A stretch of 64,000 bases of DNA. It comes from Halichondria panicea. Its lineage: Eukaryota > Porifera > Demospongiae > Suberitida > Halichondriidae. Positions within the stretch are counted from its first letter, which is position 1. Every line of letters starts with the position of its first letter. The notes below the pieces were generated by a model that made no database searches, was not told the origin of the DNA, and worked only from the letters and a program-made list of their open reading frames with translations. The position numbers and the translations under genes are program-made. The stretch is from positions 3,773,803 to 3,837,802 of the forward strand of contig NC_087380.1 of the NCBI RefSeq assembly GCF_963675165.1, in the 5' to 3' direction. Of the stretch, positions 55,275 through 64,000 are shown piece after piece.

Positions 55275-58200
55275 ATGTTTGTACAGTGCCAGAGGTTGTT
55301 GGCTACATCTCTGAGCAGATTCTCCCCTTCACTAACGGTCAGGTGCATCAGCTCATGCTCCCCTCTCTTAGCCAGGAACACAGGCAACAACAGAGGAGAA
55401 AAATTACTGCCCCCAGAAGAGAGATTAGGCTATTTGAAGGCTGCTGAGAAAAGGTATTCATGCTATATATTATTATTAATTTTTATAGGTATATCTACAC
55501 ATGCATGCTTTGACAATGTATGTGGGTGTAGTTATAGTGGATATAGATGGTGCTGGATTGTATAGGATTTAATTAACAGTGTGTGTTTGCAGGGTAGCGG
55601 TATTTGCTGGTCTGTCTTTGATTGTGGGTTACTTTGCTCTAAAGTCTGCTTTTTCGAGTAAGTTGGACTAGACTAGACGTGCTAAATCTCGAAGAAAAGC
55701 TTATTTATTGATTGAGGGATGTCTCACTTTTCATGTACTATTTCCAATGTCTGCATAAAGAGCTACACAGTAATAGATCTATATAAAGTAGACCCAATAA
55801 AGTCTGTATTGTCCACTGACTACTGCAGAGCTGGTGGATAATTGTTAGTAGTGCCTCTCTTATTTTTGATGTCTCAGATGCTCTTGTAATGCACCCCTTT
55901 GGCTGTACAACAAAATAATAAGTGGTGTTGATGTTGTGACTTGCACCCTTGTAGAAATGTCCTCGAGGAAGGAGGAGCAGGATAAGAAGAAAGCAGAGCT
56001 TGCTAAGGCCTCTTTGCCACGCCCTCTAGTAGTGGCGGGACCCTCCGGCTCTGGCAAGAGCACTCTACTCACTCGACTCTTCAGTGATAACCCAGACAAG
56101 TTTGGATTCAGTGTGTCACGTGAGTCAGCATGTAATTGACTCTATAGTATTACGAAGTGATAACCTAATCCCTTTGATGATGAAACAAAACTACTTACTA
56201 ATGATGATGTGTGTTTGTGCAGATACCACAAGGAAACCTCGTCCTGGAGAGGAGAATGGGAAACGTACGTATTTGTTTATCGTGTGATCTGCTTGCAGTA
56301 TTGTATTGAGCCATATATAAGCAGTGCCACTGTCGTGCATGGCCATGCTTTGTGCGTGAAATTGAGTGTACAGAATGTGTAGTGTAGGTATGGGTTTTCT
56401 TTTGTTATTTGATCATGCATGGGCACATGATTTGTGGTAGTGTTATCTATTCTTCTATTACCCACACAACCCACACACTGGTACAGATTATCACTTTTCC
56501 ACGAGGGAGTCCATGCAGAAGGGCATAGATGCTGGAGCATTCATTGAGTGGGCAGAGTACTCAGGGAACATGTACGGAACAAGGTACGCAGCAACTCATA
56601 ATCTAATTTGGCTGTACATGTAATAGTTTTGTTAGTACATGTAGAAGATTCATGTTGCAATTAAGAGTAGTTGCTAGTGCTGTGGTTGTATTAAGTTAAT
56701 GATTATAATTATCCGTACACCCTTACCATTGCAGTATGGAGCAATAGCTAGGCTGTTCATCTCTTGCTTTACGGTATACTCGGCACTCCTTGTGAGACTT
56801 TTATCATACATTATACCAATTCTCCGTGCAGCAAGAAGGCAGTGAGAGATGTGCAGGAGCAGGGTAGAGTGTGTGTGCTGGACATTGAAATGCAGGTGGG
56901 TGGTGTTTGTCAGGTCGTTTCTATGGGTGCGTGGTAGTGGGTAGCCCAGTTACGGTATAGAGTATTGTTGTCACAATTCCCCATGTGCTGCAGGGAGTGC
57001 GTAACCTCAAGAAAACAGACCTGAACCCTGTCTATGTGCTCATTCGTCCTCCCTCCATTGAGGTAAGTTACCATACTGTATAGCGAGTAATGATGAACTA
57101 CCACCTAAAGTTAATACGGTAGACTCTCGCTATTCCGGCTCTCTGAAGTACGTCCACCTTGATATACCGGCCATTTGGTTTGGCACAGATTCCTAGCTAT
57201 ATGTTTACTGCACAAAACTTGCCCTGAAATGTAGCCACTCGCTATTCCGTATACTGGCTAGTACTGGCTGCCCTAAACTAAGTAATTTGATTAGGCCGGA
57301 TATGACATTTTGGATGAGGTTTGGCAGATACACTTAAAGAGAACATTATATCCTTTATTATCCTCGAGACAGAACTGCAAAATTAGGGTCGTTTTTAAGC
57401 CGCGGTTATTTTCTGAAATGCGACCCCCTTGCTATTCCGGCCAAGCTGCACCGCCCCAAGGGTGGCCAGATTAACGAGAGTCTACTGTAGTTCGCGTATT
57501 TTAAATATTCGTACAGCTCAGGATAATAACATTAAAGCTATTGATTATTGAGCCAGAACATTTCGCAATTTTAATTTTCAGATGATGATCTACAATATGA
57601 AAAATACAAAAATAACCTGCTATACGCATAACGGTACGCGTAACGGTATACCGGTAGACACACAAGTTGATCTGAAAGTATTTGATCTAAGTGTGCAGGT
57701 TCTTTTGTTGCCAGAAAATTCCTTTCAGACAATGTACATTACCCCTCTGCCTATATACAGGCACTGGAGGAGAGACTGAGAGCGAGACAGACCGAGACTG
57801 AGGAAAGTCTCGAGAAGAGGCTGACAATTGCCAGGGAGGAGCTAGACTATGGTATGTAACAATAGTACTGCATGTGTGTGCGGATATTATTAACAAGATG
57901 TAATTAGTCATAGTGTGTGTGTGTGAGGTCTCTCTATACACCGATCTGCAATAATTAATTTCGTCACTGGTTCCAGGGTTATACAGGGGGGAGGGGGATC
58001 AGATATCCCCCTGGCACTTAAATCTAAAATTTGCATTCAGGTACTGTAGTTGTATGACAAGTCAACCCCAAAACCCACCAGAATTCACCTAAGACTATGC
58101 ACCTCATTAACAACATTTCCAGGGGGGGAGGGGCATGCCCTATAGCTTGGGTTCCCCTAGCCGGCGACACATGCATGCACGTACTCTGTGTGCCTTTATT

Positions 58201-59920
58201 TCTACTTTAAAATTCTGTATGACACCCTGGCTAATATAACATTGTTTCCACTGTGGTACCGGTAATACAATTAATGTTGTTATACCAATAATATTTATTG
58301 TGTACAGCTGAGGGCCCTGGGGTGTTTGACTATGTCGTGATGAACGATAAGCTGGAAACTGCTTACGAAACCTTTATTGGAGTCATCAAAAAGGTAATTA
58401 TAATGACTTAATTATAATGTACTAACAATAATTAAGCGTACGTTGTTGTACACTTGTAATTACAACTTGCTGTATAAATTTGTTTGTCGTAATAAATTAT
58501 TATCATGCCATGACAAGTGAATGATATTTTGGCCACACGAAAATAACCCAGTAATTTTGTGCGTTACCGGGTACTTCTCTCAATTGTACTAGTGTTCAAG
58601 CTGGCGCTGTGCTAATGCCTCTCGCCATGTTTTTGCTTTCGCTCAAAAGTATTAGAGTGTTATATTAGTTTCTATTTTATATTAAAGTTAGCTTATCTAT
58701 ATAAAGTCACTGAGAAGAAAAGACTTATTTACATGCATCTATTGTTGTTATTATTTATTGTATTATGTGGCTTACCAGGACCTCAAGAAAGAAGAAAATT
58801 GATTCTTCCAGAATCTGTAGTTCAGTGTATATAATATCTAAGAAGAAAAGACCTGTGTACATGCATAATTATTGTTATCTATATTGTTATATGGTAGTGT
58901 TTTGTGGCTTACCAGGCCCTCAAGACAAAGATGATTCTGCCAGGAGGATCTGGATCTGGATCTTTCTCACACGTACAGGAATGAGCGCGCATGCGCATTA
59001 CATCCATAGGAATAATTAAAGGGTGTGTCCAAAGAGATCAATTTCACAAATGGCTACTGCTAGCTAGCTGTTTTAACAGATATTTTCTGAGTATTGTAGC
59101 TAACAAAAAGCTAGCGCTTTAGTGCAAGGCTAACTCATATGTTGAATAGAAAGTTTGTGCGGACAGATGATGCTATAAAAGATTCTGAAGAGACTGCAAC
59201 AGCCTTCAATGTGAGTCAAACTAGCCATAACTCGAGAAAGAAGCTTTAGTTTGCTAATCCACGAATCAAAATCCAAGAGAACGTGGCTAGAAGCCTATAG
59301 AAGCTGTTAGCTTTCGTCGCATTGCAACCGTTGAGCAGTTACAGCTGGAACAGACACACAGACACACACACACACAGTCAGCTTTACCGGATCCCTTGTG
59401 CGGCTACGCCTCGAGGCATAATAACTGATGTACTTGCATGACCCCATGCACATGTAGGGGTTGGTAGATTATGCTATATAGCATAATTTTGAGCATAATA
59501 TATAGGAACATTTTTTGGTGAGAATTATGCTGGTCCTTTTTCTTAGACGGTTCGTTCTTTCTTTCTTTGTTCCTCTAATTCTGACATAATAGGTACATTT
59601 ATAGTTATGAGAATAGGCAGGTTTCACAGAAATACAATTATCTCCTTGCAATTCTATATTATAGTGTTAATAGATAGAGTCACGTGGCAATGATTTATAG
59701 TTTGATGTTACTTGTGCAACGACATGCATGGGGCCCTACGTTGTGCTTTGGAGGAATAATGTGGGATTTGAAAGGAATAATAGGCTGTTTACTTGAGCAT
59801 AGAATAGCATAATAGGTAATTATCTCGAGCATAATCTACCAACCCCTACCCACATGTTTTCTGTATCACTCCGTGCAGGTTGTAAACCTTGATAAAGATG
59901 AAGGATCAACTCCTCAGTAG
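55275..59920 (+). CDS. GUK1: Guanylate kinase with N-terminal presequence/TM extension and alternative last exons
   Basis: Exons 55275-55453, 55593-55657, 55955-56119, 56223-56264, 56487-56583, 56832-56895, 56994-57062, 57761-57851 and 58308-58393, then one of 58779-58802, 58916-58984 or 59879-59920. All three last exons stay in frame from the same donor; with the third the product is 299 residues. The kinase part begins at the internal 'MSSRKEEQ' and shows the P-loop 'GPSGSGKST', '[18 protein letters not shown]', '[20 protein letters not shown]', '[15 protein letters not shown]' and lid '[13 protein letters not shown]', the signature of GMP kinase (ATP + GMP to ADP + GDP). The first two exons add an Arg/Ser-rich N-terminus like a mitochondrial presequence and a TM-like segment '[20 protein letters not shown]'. 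Initiation at 55957 would give an ordinary cytosolic enzyme. The extension could instead be a separate small gene, but phases fit a single transcript. Confidence 0.85.
57115..57489. mobile_element. pogo-type MITE, 375 bp, ends TAC.GTAGACTCTCG
   Basis: Left 'tacggtagactctcgctatt' and inverted right 'taacgagagtctactgta' with TA edges. The interior repeats 'gctattccgg'. It lies in the guanylate kinase intron between 57062 and 57761. Part of it resembles 16470-16570 ('agccgcgg', 'cctcgag'). Confidence 0.75.
57973..58230. mobile_element. MITE with CCAGGGT..TACAG ends, 258 bp
   Basis: 'ccagggttatacagg' is inverted at 58216-58230 ('ctgtatgacaccctgg'). G-run and C-run tracts are inside. Fragments of the family are at 1-90 and 2640-2695. 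It is intronic. Confidence 0.65.
58670..58930 (+). repeat. Duplicated segment carrying two alternative last exons
   Basis: 58690-58802 and 58830-58930 share 'agaagaaaagac', 'tacatgcat', 'attgttat' and 'tgtggcttaccagg.cctcaaga', that is, an intron end plus the start of a coding exon. Confidence 0.75.
59085..59415 (+). repeat. Dispersed repeat family D, copy
   Basis: Shares the 5' part 'aaagctagcgctttagtgca' and body 'agccataactcgagaaagaa' and 'agaagcctatagaag' with 17262-17606, ending in a CA run. Confidence 0.7.
59455..59849. mobile_element. Inverted-repeat element of about 395 bp, ends TAGGGGTTGGTAGATTATGCT
   Basis: Left end 59455-59475 is inverted at about 59829-59849 ('agcataatctaccaacccct'). 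The interior repeats 'gcataata'. It lies just before the third alternative guanylate kinase last exon. Confidence 0.75.
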
Positions 59921-60356
59921 ACCTTACAAACGATGATGTAACTATTTTTGTCTAGTACGTAATATTACTTGATATGAAAAAGATGATTACTTGCATCGCG
60001 ATGCATGCATGTCCAGAGTACGTATAGGTTGCGGGACAATGTACAGAATGATATAATTACTTATACATAATAATAATAATTATTATGTACATTAATCTGC
60101 AGCACTCAAAACAGGACAATGCATATATTATATATAGTTTCTTCTACCTATATATGGTTGCACTGTGGTATCCCCCCCATTCCATGTACATCCAGACCAT
60201 AATTATTTATGAGACCATGCACCCGGTATAAATTATATTGATTCCATGATTTAATATTATGGTATCAACAATATTAGACAGCAATTAAAACAGCTACGCA
60301 TAATTATACACAGTTCATAGATCTATTATTAAGAGAAATAGTTGCAATGTTCTTGT
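59921..60356. other. Convergent intergenic region, no gene seen
   Basis: AT-rich spacer between the guanylate kinase and SMC2 3' ends, with many 'taattat' strings. Nothing else recognised. Confidence 0.5.
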
Positions 60357-63300
60357 TCATTGGGTGGGGGCGAGCACAGACACCCCTCCTGTGCAAGGCT
60401 TCTTGGACTGGTGGCCACTGGTGGTCTGTTTCCCACGCTGATGACGTCCACTATTTTCCTTGCTTGTTGAACTGGGACCAGCCTGTGACGTTATACTGGG
60501 ATTCACATACCTGCAGGTGTACAGTATAATAGCGTGATTTAATAGAATGTACAAATGAAAATCACTTTGAGCTAGGTAGTACTATACATTTGTTGATACA
60601 TAGCCATAGGCGCAGGCATGTACATGTAACATGGTAAAATACAAGTTAAACAGGGAATCACAGCTAGAGGAGAGGCCCTCCGGAGAGTCATGCAATTATA
60701 TACTACATGAAGTGTTTGTACATATTCCTGTATACAGGCTTAGCTAGCTGTTTTGTCAATGATGTGGCCAAGGTGCACCATACATTAATGTTACAGTAGT
60801 TCAGAGCCCACCTGGTTACTGTGGAGACGCCATCCACAAATTTTGTCTTGTAAAGAACGTTGGCGTTGTTGAACATACCGTCTTTGAGCGAGACTACGAT
60901 GAATTGTGAGTGTTTAAAATGGGTCCTGAGCATCTGGCCGATGTTTTGGGTGTGAGAGAGATCTAGAGCAGCATCTACCTCATCCAAGATGTAGACTGGG
61001 GCTGGCTTGAAGAGGAGGAGGGAAAGGATTAGCGAGAGAGCCACGAGCGACCTGTGTGTATGTGAGTGTGCGTGTATGCATGTACTGAACCCTGTACCCT
61101 AGTTCTGAGGAAAAACGAGTGTAGCATGATCGTAACTAGACGTGATGATACTGAAATGTTAACTCTAGCTGTAGGCACAATTTACGAAACTTATAAACCC
61201 AACTGCTCAATAACATTACTCAGGCTATCTACCCAAACAATTAACTGACCTCTGACCTCCAGACAGCTCCTGCAGACTCTCCTTCCAGACCTCCCCAAAA
61301 CCCACCTTTACCTCTAGTCCATCGAGCACCCCTTGACCCTCGGGTGGGGAGAGCTTGGCCCGTGACCCTGGCAGCAGAGTAGAGAATATGGAGCCAAAAT
61401 CCTGTGCAATGGGTGGGTAATGGCTCATACCAACGTAGTGTAAAAAAAACAGCATTTCTAATTCGATGCATAAGTTAGTTTGAAAGTCGAAACATTTGAG
61501 TTGTCCACTGCCTTACCGTGTTAACTCTGTCGTATGCTCCCTGCAGTGCCTCGTTCTTCTTGTGGTCCAACTGAGTGATGAGCTCGGCAATCTTGAGCTT
61601 GTCGTTCTCCACAATCTCCTTCTTTTTTACCAGATCGTTGTACTGAGAGGGGGAGTGGCGTTTAAATAAAGTAAATTGCTATGTTAATTGTCAATCTACA
61701 AGGGTCTACAGAGAAGAGTAAGGATAACAAAGTCCTTAAATTTGTTAATTCTGGTGAGCAGAGTACGTAAAAACACTTCATATGCAGGAATTCCCATTTG
61801 GTCTAGTGGTTAGGATTCCTGGCTTTCACCCAGGCGGCCCGGGTTCAATTCCCGGAGTGGGAGCAGTTACTTTTATTTTGTAATTACTCACTTTTTCTTC
61901 AGCTTTCCCAAGCATGTTCATTGCACGCATGTTCACATTTTTGCTCAGCTTATCCTGTGGTAAAAAGATTGTTATCAACACAATACATGTGAATAGCTAG
62001 CTCAATCCTCAACAGTGAAAACTGTGCATAGAGGGTAACCCTTGAGTATAGGCCAGCAGTGGCTGTAATAGAGAGGCGGCCTGCTAACACAGGTTGAAAC
62101 ACATTATTCAGTGCAGGCTTAGGTACACATGCATTAACCTGCTGACTGTATAACTATTAGAACGTGAGAGGCTTCATTGTATCGACAAGTCTAGATGGCC
62201 TGCTAACACAGCTAGGTTTAAACACATTATTCAGTGGAGGCTTAGGTACCCATGCATTAACCTGCTGACTGTATAAGTATTAGAACGTGACAGGCTTTAT
62301 TGTATCGACAAGTCTAGATGGCCTGCTAACACAGCTAGGTTTGAACACATTATTCAGTGGAGGCTTAGGTACCCATACATTAACCTGCTGACTGTATAAC
62401 TATTAGAACGTGACAGGCTTCATTGTATCGACAAGTCTAGATGGCCTGCTAACACAGCTAGGTTTAAACACATTATTCAGTGGAGGCTTAGGTACCCATG
62501 CATTAACCTGCTGACTGTATAACTATTAGAACGTGAGAGGCTTCATTGTATCAACAAGTCTAGATATAATCAAGCCATATCATAATTACAGGAAACCTTA
62601 ATAGCAGCAAGCTACACGTACCTTCTGTTCCTGCAGTTTAGCCAGTTTCTTCTCGACCTCTCTCGGTTGGTTGGTAGTGAAGTCATAGGCTGTGTTGGGC
62701 TGACCAAAGTACTGCTTGTCTCTTGCTATCCAGTCGTACTTGGAGAGTAGGGACTCGACCTGCATAAGGTTAAGTACAGGAAGAGTATTAGAGACACCAG
62801 GTTTGACCATGCATAGTATCTAACAACTGCTGTTTTATGTGTGACACTTACAATGCAATGTATACCTAACACTTCGAGTGGCAATACCAAAAGCGTAAAA
62901 GAAACCCAAGCTAATAGAACATTACAGTTATATACATAAGTACGCATCATTCCTATTACAGAATGTCCATTGGAAAATTTTGTAATTGGAGCCCTTACTC
63001 TCTGTGCTGCATCTCGACTGTCCTTGTGGAACTTTGTGATCTTGTGCTCGAGCTCTTTGATTTTGAGAGCACAGCTGACTTTTTCCTTCTCTCTCTCCTT
63101 CCTCTCCTGCTCACACCTTGACAGCTCTTTGTTCCGCTCTCGCAAGGCCACCTTCTGCTCGTCTAACTCCTTTTTGCCTGCCTCCAGTGAGCTCTGGGAG
63201 TCGGTACAATGCATAGCATTATGAGTAGCTACGTAGAACTATAGCAATGTGTGTGTAACAGCAACAATACTGCTAGTGAAAAATTGGGCAGAATCATATT

Positions 63301-64000
63301 GTCAATATAGGTACCAGAAACACATAATTATAGTTATACACATCACTCTCACTTTGGCTTCTTCATTGGCTGTCTTGCGCTCCTCCAAAGTGTCAGTTTT
63401 ACTGGCCATGGTCGCAGCACTGGCATCAATCTGAACGGTGCAACAACGGGGAGCTGCATTCATTCAGTTTTAACTCTCAAAAGACTATACATGCATGCAT
63501 GTTATACAATTAACTCAAGCACATCATAATAATTATACATGTATGACATTTGTAATAGATATAGAAAAGACATTGGCACGGGCGTAAAACACAAGGATTC
63601 GCATGATATGTGTTTTATATCACGATGACCTTTACCATTTGGTACGTGACCACGTAATAAAAATAACATAGCACTGTATGGCGTTTATTAAACGCTGTTA
63701 CCTTGACAACGTGATATCATTTTATGTTACAAGCTGTTTTGTTATAGGCTCTCGGAGCTACTGACCTGTCCCTGCTGCGCCTCCAGTCCTTTCTGCAGCT
63801 CCTCCACCTCCAGAGTGAGTGCCTGCATCTCCTGCTCCCTGCTCTTGGCCTCCTTCACAACACTCTCTGCCTCCTTCTTGGCTCTGGTGATGGATGCTTC
63901 CGCCTCTTTTAGCTCTCTCTCGTGGTGAGACTTGGAGTCCTTCATCTTTTGTTGGATCTCTTTGAGTTTGGCACGGGCACTCTTTTCCATGGCTACAGAT
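60357..64000 (-). CDS. SMC2: Structural maintenance of chromosomes protein 2 (condensin subunit), 3' part
   Basis: Exons on the minus strand: 63766-64000 (runs off the edge), 63353-63430, 62999-63193, 62622-62759, 61892-61954, 61517-61642, 61250-61401, 60812-61051 and 60357-60510 (stop at 60357). The upstream exons encode the C-terminal coiled-coil arm. '[20 protein letters not shown]' and '[14 protein letters not shown]' are SMC2-type positions. The head follows: '[13 protein letters not shown]', the ABC signature '[13 protein letters not shown]' (split over two exons), Walker B '[12 protein letters not shown]' and '[20 protein letters not shown]'. Motifs are intact, so the ATPase should work in condensin for chromosome compaction. 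The tail after 'GVSTVTR' is Ser/Gly/Gln-rich and not conserved. Walker A lies outside the window. Confidence 0.95.
61792..61863 (+). tRNA. tRNA-Glu (anticodon UUC)
   Basis: 72 nt folding as a cloverleaf: acceptor TCCCATT pairs with AGTGGGA (one G-T), discriminator G. The anticodon stem CCTGG/CCAGG bounds loop CTTTCAC with anticodon TTC at 61825-61827. The T-arm is CCGGGTTCAATTCCCGG. Internal promoter boxes TGGTCTAGTGG (A) and GGTTCAATTCC (B) are present, and a T-run follows at 61871-61874 as Pol III terminator. No CCA is encoded and there is no intron. It lies antisense in an SMC2 intron. Confidence 0.95.
62078..62566. repeat. Tandem repeat, four units of about 119-124 bp
   Basis: Units start at 62078, 62197, 62320 and 62443 with 'ggcctgctaacacag' and include 'cacattattcagtg', 'aggcttaggtac', 'cattaacctgctgactgtat' and 'aggctt.attgtatc'. 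Units 2-4 are almost identical. It fills an SMC2 intron. Confidence 0.92.

Overview
The window looks like nuclear DNA of an early-branching animal, most probably a demosponge. The genes are intron-rich with mostly short introns. Intergenic gaps are short (about 160-370 bp in the gene-dense half). Small inverted-repeat transposons are dense, and several genes are clear animal orthologues (SMC2, EFCAB7, CCDC24, SERBP1/HABP4, guanylate kinase). The sponge assignment is inference. The metazoan assignment is solid. Exon borders were read by hand from GT/AG sites, and phases were checked by exon length; all multi-exon models listed close in frame.

Layout. 1-5.4 kb: the 5' part of a minus-strand gene built from small phase-0 exons that are diverged copies of each other; it runs off the left edge. 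5.4-8.9 kb: a tandem segmental duplication with two long minisatellites; one copy carries a 639-bp fold-back element and the other is the empty site. 8.9-17.2 kb: decayed material (exon-like fragments, a gag/protease retroelement remnant, a pogo/Tigger-type DDE transposase, a dead non-LTR reverse transcriptase). 19.1-26.9 kb (minus): one gene joining kelch repeats, a coiled coil and a protein kinase, with large introns full of MITEs. 27.2-32.5 kb: a fold-back element, an ankyrin pseudogene, and a relic of an Ig/sushi receptor split by a 5'-truncated LINE with an open reverse transcriptase.

33.4-39.4 kb (minus): a complete type I membrane receptor of about 1264 residues: signal peptide, Ig-like domain, 14 sushi/CCP domains each on its own exon, second Ig-like domain, TM helix, and a tail with four spaced tyrosines in SH2-type contexts. 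It shares a roughly 240-bp divergent promoter with EFCAB7 (39.7-44.3 kb, plus). Next come a SERBP1/HABP4-type RNA-binding protein (44.5-47.4, plus), CCDC24 (48.1-50.6, minus), an unidentified Ser-rich protein (51.0-55.1, plus), guanylate kinase with an N-terminal presequence/TM extension and three candidate last exons (55.3-59.9, plus), and the 3' part of SMC2 (60.4 to beyond the right edge, minus). A tRNA-Glu(UUC) lies antisense in an SMC2 intron.

Functionally the right half is housekeeping and cilia/Hedgehog-type genes (condensin, GMP kinase, EFCAB7). The most distinctive items are the receptor with its dead neighbouring paralogue, the kelch-kinase fusion and the tandem-exon gene.
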